A stretch of DNA of 64,000 nucleotides, from positions 1 to 64,000 of the forward strand of contig NZ_NPMS01000009.1 of NCBI RefSeq assembly GCF_002266285.1, in the 5' to 3' direction. The notes beneath the pieces are model-generated. The model made no database searches. It was not told the origin of the DNA and was given only the letters and a program-made list of their open reading frames with translations. Numbering within the stretch: position 1 is the first letter of the stretch; each line of letters begins with the position of its first letter. The DNA comes from Virgibacillus indicus. GTDB taxonomy: Bacteria; Bacillota; Bacilli; Bacillales; Amphibacillaceae. A program made the position numbers and the translations under genes. Below are positions 61,294 to 64,000 of this stretch, one piece after another.

Positions 61294-61800
61294 TTATTTT
61301 TGCAGTGGTCCAATTTTAAATAATAACTCATCTTCTTGCCCTTTTTCCGGGAAATCTTTAGTCAAAAAATAATGACTAAGTTTCCAATTCGTATTAAATT
61401 TCCTTGCAAGCCCTAAGAATAGATGTCTTGATGCTTCATTTGACCGTGCTACAGTCGATTCCACATAATGAATCCCTTCACATGCAGTACGTTCCAGTAA
61501 TTGCTGCAACATTCTTTTTGCTAATCCATTCCCTCTTTCAGACTCTTGAACTGCTATCTGCCAAATAAATAATGTATTCGCTTTTTCCGGGTGAATAAAC
61601 CCAGATATAAAGCCGACAATCTTATGTGTCTCTTTACTAGTAACTACAATTGACGTATCTGCAAAAAACTCGCACCACATCAAATAGCTATAGGATGAAT
61701 TCAAATCCAGGTTGCCAATTTGTTTAACAAGATTATAAACTTCAGCACCGTCTTCTTTGTCTGGCTTACGGAAATGATATTCTGCTTTACTTATATCCAA
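61294..61800 (-). CDS. ectA: Diaminobutyrate acetyltransferase (EctA), solitary
   Basis: 168 residues matching EctA throughout: FRKPDKEDGAEVYNLVKQIG, NLDLNSSYSYLMWCEFF, TLFIWQIAVQESERGNGLAK (acetyl-CoA loop), VARSNEASRHLFLGLAR and DELLFKIGPL. EctA makes gamma-N-acetyl-diaminobutyrate, the second step to the osmolyte ectoine. No ectB or ectC is next to it: the downstream gene is a plus-strand TetR. TTG 61798-61800 has GGGAG ten bases upstream, at the end of a 12-codon upstream frame. Confidence 0.9.
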   Translation of the reverse strand: MDISKAEYHFRKPDKEDGAEVYNLVKQIGNLDLNSSYSYLMWCEFFADTSIVVTSKETHKIVGFISGFIHPEKANTLFIWQIAVQESERGNGLAKRMLQQLLERTACEGIHYVESTVARSNEASRHLFLGLARKFNTNWKLSHYFLTKDFPEKGQEDELLFKIGPLQK

Positions 61801-61808
61801 CTTTTCTG

Positions 61809-61847
61809 CTACTCCCGAAATAGTGATGCTTCCACCTCCAAATTCAT
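61809..61847 (-). CDS. Possible 12-codon upstream ORF of ectA
   Basis: ATG 61845-61847 follows AAGGAAA and opens MNLEVEASLFRE, ending in TAG 8 nt before the ectA TTG. The ectA Shine-Dalgarno lies in its last codons. It could couple or attenuate translation, or be chance. Confidence 0.3.
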   Translation of the reverse strand: MNLEVEASLFRE

Positions 61848-62255
61848 TTTCCTTATATCAATCACCATTAATATCCTATAAGTAATCGTTTGTTTCGTCA
61901 AAATGGATTAAACTTGAAATAGCCTGTTTAATCATGACTAATCGTTTTTAAGGAGAAATAGATGCCGTTGTCTATAAAATGCTACCAGATAATATGACAT
62001 CATCCGGAATTTAAAGAATTCAGTGAATTTCCATTTCCATAAACGCTTGATCTATCAGTGTTTTTATCAACTTTCTTCCAGAAGTAAGATATTTTCTTAA
62101 TTATTAATGATTAATTTAACTTAGTTAAAAGGCTTCTCTAATTTATGCTGCAAAAGTTGAGTGAACAAATAGCATTAAAAAATTACCACTTATGAACCGT
62201 TGTTTAATCAATAATCATGAGTGGTTGTTAAAGTAACGTATTGACTTATCCCGAC
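61848..62255. other. Intergenic stretch upstream of ectA
   Basis: About 400 bp without a supportable gene. It holds the ectA promoter region (A/T-rich, no clear consensus), a short frame around 61950-62012 ending IDAVVYKMLPDN that looks like a gene remnant, and hairpin element copy 2. Confidence 0.4.
62186..62224 (-). terminator. Hairpin element copy 2, terminator of the degV gene
   Basis: CCACTTATGA and TCATGAGTGG arms enclose a 19-nt loop related to that of copy 1. Here the T-run is on the minus-strand side (TAATTTTTTAATG), so it terminates the degV gene. Confidence 0.7.
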
Positions 62256-63107
62256 CTATCTCTCTATCCCGGCAACTCCAAAACCACCAGGTCCAGCGTG
62301 CGTAGAAATCATAGCGCCGGCTTGCATCCATTTGATATTTTTAAACCCATGTTCTTTTGCGATAGCCGTCATTCTATCCTTGATACTTTCATCAAGTCCA
62401 ATGGAGTACAGTAAATAGAGTTGTCCTTTATCAATGTCGTACTGATTTAAATATTCCTGCAAAAGTTTTTCTGTAACGGCGCTCATTTTACCGCGATATT
62501 TTTTGGTGGAAACAAGTTTTCCATTTTTTAATTCGATGCAGGGCTTGATCTTTAATAAAGCACCTCCAAGATAAGCCAGATTACTCACTCTTCCACCCGC
62601 CTTTAAAAATTCTAAGCTTCCGGGAACGAAAGCCAGTCTGGACTTCGGTATGATTGATTCAATTTTTCCCACTAAATTTTCGGGTTCAATTGCAGGTTCT
62701 TTCTCTAATAGATCAACCGCATACATTACAATCGCAGCCAATCCTCCTGTAACGTTTAAAGCGTCAATCAGGATAATATCATCCAGATTTTCCGTAGCGA
62801 TGAGGGCATTTTGAAAGGAAGAAGATGCTTTTGACGTATAACCAATATGTATAATGATGCAACCAGGATAATCCGCTTTTATCCTCTTAAAAAAATGCTC
62901 ATATTCATGGGCGTTTGTTGCTGTTGTAGAAGGGATTTTTCTCGTCCGCTCATGATAATCATAAATATCCTGTACTGCTAGCGTTCCATCTAGATAATCC
63001 TTATCATCCATAATAACGTGCATCGGGACGACTTGAACTTCATGTTTCTCAGCTGTATCCTTTGGCAGATCCGCTCCACTCTCTGTGGTTAAAATAATTC
63101 TTCTCAT
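62256..63107 (-). CDS. DegV-family fatty-acid-binding protein
   Basis: 283 residues. Family marks: IILTTESGADLPKD, VPMHVIMDDKDYLDG, TTATNAHEY, SLEFLKAGGRVSNLAYLGGALLKIKP split over the lipid pocket, and THAGPGGFGV at the end. DegV (FakB-like) proteins hold a fatty acid for phosphorylation by FakA before phospholipid synthesis. GGAGGGG precedes the ATG. Confidence 0.9.
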   Translation of the reverse strand: MRRIILTTESGADLPKDTAEKHEVQVVPMHVIMDDKDYLDGTLAVQDIYDYHERTRKIPSTTATNAHEYEHFFKRIKADYPGCIIIHIGYTSKASSSFQNALIATENLDDIILIDALNVTGGLAAIVMYAVDLLEKEPAIEPENLVGKIESIIPKSRLAFVPGSLEFLKAGGRVSNLAYLGGALLKIKPCIELKNGKLVSTKKYRGKMSAVTEKLLQEYLNQYDIDKGQLYLLYSIGLDESIKDRMTAIAKEHGFKNIKWMQAGAMISTHAGPGGFGVAGIER

Positions 63108-63191
63108 CTATCTAACCCCTCCTTGATTATTAATACCTATTCTTACTATACATTATAAGGAAGGACTTTTCAGAAATTAATTTAAAAGTAC

Positions 63192-63251
63192 AAAAGTCGT
63201 GCAATTAGAATCGAAAGTCGCGCGACTAAACATGATTATCACACGACTTTA
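63192..63251. repeat. Short array of 21-bp GCGCGA-type repeats
   Basis: Two forward units (AAAAGTCGTGCAATT, GAAAGTCGCGCGACT) 21 bp apart are followed by one inverted unit (TTATCACACGACTTTA). It lies between two minus-strand genes. Confidence 0.75.
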
Positions 63252-63302
63252 CGCACTTTATGCTAGACCAACCCCATTGCCAAAGGGATTGGTGGGATAT
63301 TG

Positions 63303-63341
63303 GCAAAAAAACAGGCAGGACCTTATTGGATCCAGCCTGAA
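63303..63341 (-). terminator. Terminator of the UvrA-like gene
   Basis: CAGGCTGGA pairs with TCCTGCCTG on the minus strand and is followed by seven Ts. Confidence 0.8.
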
Positions 63342-63349
63342 ATTTTAAA

Positions 63350-64000
63350 TTATAAATATTGTCCTGTCACTGATGATAGATTCGCCTTAATGTCATTTGG
63401 CGTTCCTTCTGCAATAATATTTCCACCTTTGACACCGCCTTCTGGTCCTAAATCAATTATCCAGTCACTCTTATTGATCATATGAAGGTTATGTTCCACC
63501 ATGATAATTGAATTGCCCTTATCGATTAAACGATTGAATAATTCTAACAAATATTGAATGTCATAAGGATGCAGACCTGTTGATGGTTCGTCTAATAAGA
63601 ATAGACTTTTTTGTTTATTTTTCTTCAGTAAGGATGTTGATAACTTTAATCGCTGACCTTCACCGCCAGATAATGTTGTAAGAGATTGACCAAGTTTTAA
63701 GTAACCTAATCCTATCTCCGTTAGTAATTTCAGAACTTTGTAGATTTTTGATTCGTTCTTGAAAATATCTGATGCTTCTTCAACTGTACACTCTAGGCAA
63801 TCATTTATATTGAAGTCATTGTATGTGATGTTGAGGATATTTTCTTTGAAACGTTTCCCTTTACACGTCGGACAGACAACTTCCATATCATTAAAAAATA
63901 GCATGTTGCTCATGACATACCCAAGCCCTTCACATGTCTCACAACGGCCGCCATTCGTGTTGAATGAGAAATGTTTTGATGTAAGACCTTGTGCTCTGCT
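63350..64000 (-). CDS. UvrA-like ABC ATPase, C-terminal part (partial)
   Basis: The frame is open to the right edge; 216 codons are visible. It has a UvrA-type zinc finger (CETCEGLGYV and CPTCKGKRF), the ABC signature LTTLSGGEGQRLKLS, Walker B SLFLLDEPSTGLHP, and a switch His in IIMVEHNLHMI. The segment spacing is closer to the shorter UvrA paralogues than to housekeeping UvrA, which also has a longer C-terminus. Roles include DNA repair or antibiotic protection. Confidence 0.8.
   Translation of the reverse strand, partial: SRAQGLTSKHFSFNTNGGRCETCEGLGYVMSNMLFFNDMEVVCPTCKGKRFKENILNITYNDFNINDCLECTVEEASDIFKNESKIYKVLKLLTEIGLGYLKLGQSLTTLSGGEGQRLKLSTSLLKKNKQKSLFLLDEPSTGLHPYDIQYLLELFNRLIDKGNSIIMVEHNLHMINKSDWIIDLGPEGGVKGGNIIAEGTPNDIKANLSSVTGQYL

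Overview
The window looks like the chromosome of a spore-forming, low-GC Gram-positive of the Bacillaceae, most likely a marine or salt-tolerant lineage near Oceanobacillus, Virgibacillus or Lentibacillus. The evidence is A+T-rich DNA, strong GGAGG ribosome sites with many TTG starts, spore genes (a CotD-like coat protein, SspP), the bacillithiol-linked YtxJ protein, YpsA, a manganese pyrophosphatase, a CcpA cre site, and an ectoine-type acetyltransferase. I saw no rRNA, tRNA, CRISPR array or insertion sequence. This is ordinary chromosome with many accessory genes, decayed genes and intergenic repeats. The genus is an inference.

Layout. 1-9.3 kb: mostly minus-strand small accessory genes (a LexA-controlled gene entering from the left, acetyltransferases, a DUF2975/Xre pair, a deaminase, an MFS exporter, GrpB), with a decayed LysR/flavin-reductase pair and an internally deleted copy of the deaminase. 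9.5-18.7 kb: surface lipoproteins, SIMPL protein, YpsA, CotD, an ABC-2 exporter, MscL, a YqeB-TetR operon with a clear palindromic operator, and SspP. 18.8-29.8 kb: two SulP transporters (one paired with a universal stress protein), cold-shock protein, pyrophosphatase, DinB protein plus amino-acid oxidase. 29.9-38.3 kb: an unusually long ATP sulfurylase, then a carboxylate-uptake block in which two DUF485/sodium-solute-symporter pairs enclose a LytS/LytTR two-component system. 38.5-47.1 kb: an orphan N-hydroxylase, short-chain dehydrogenases with MarR and TetR regulators, a glycosyltransferase coupled to an Xre-AbrB fusion, and a tandem AhpD protein. 47.2-54.2 kb: a TlpA thioredoxin with a membrane partner and a fatty-acyl cluster (ketoacyl synthase, acyl-CoA ligase, thioesterase, acyl-CoA dehydrogenase). 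54.4-64 kb: a sulfatase, an MMPL/YhgE-like envelope system with a divergent TetR, a solitary ectA, DegV and a UvrA-like ATPase running off the right edge.

Two results stand out. First, the intergenic spaces carry arrays of a short repeat (core AAAGTYGYGCRAYA, sister form AAGTTGAGAGA) with an exact 21-bp period and variable 6-7 bp spacers. Forward units are followed by inverted units, so transcripts would fold into long hairpins. Second, the promoter of one symporter operon has a poor -35, a consensus -10, two LytTR-type repeats 21 bp apart just upstream and a cre site at the start point. This fits a carboxylate-sensing LytS/LytTR switch with CcpA override. A solitary ectA bracketed by two copies of a 39-bp hairpin element is a third point of interest.
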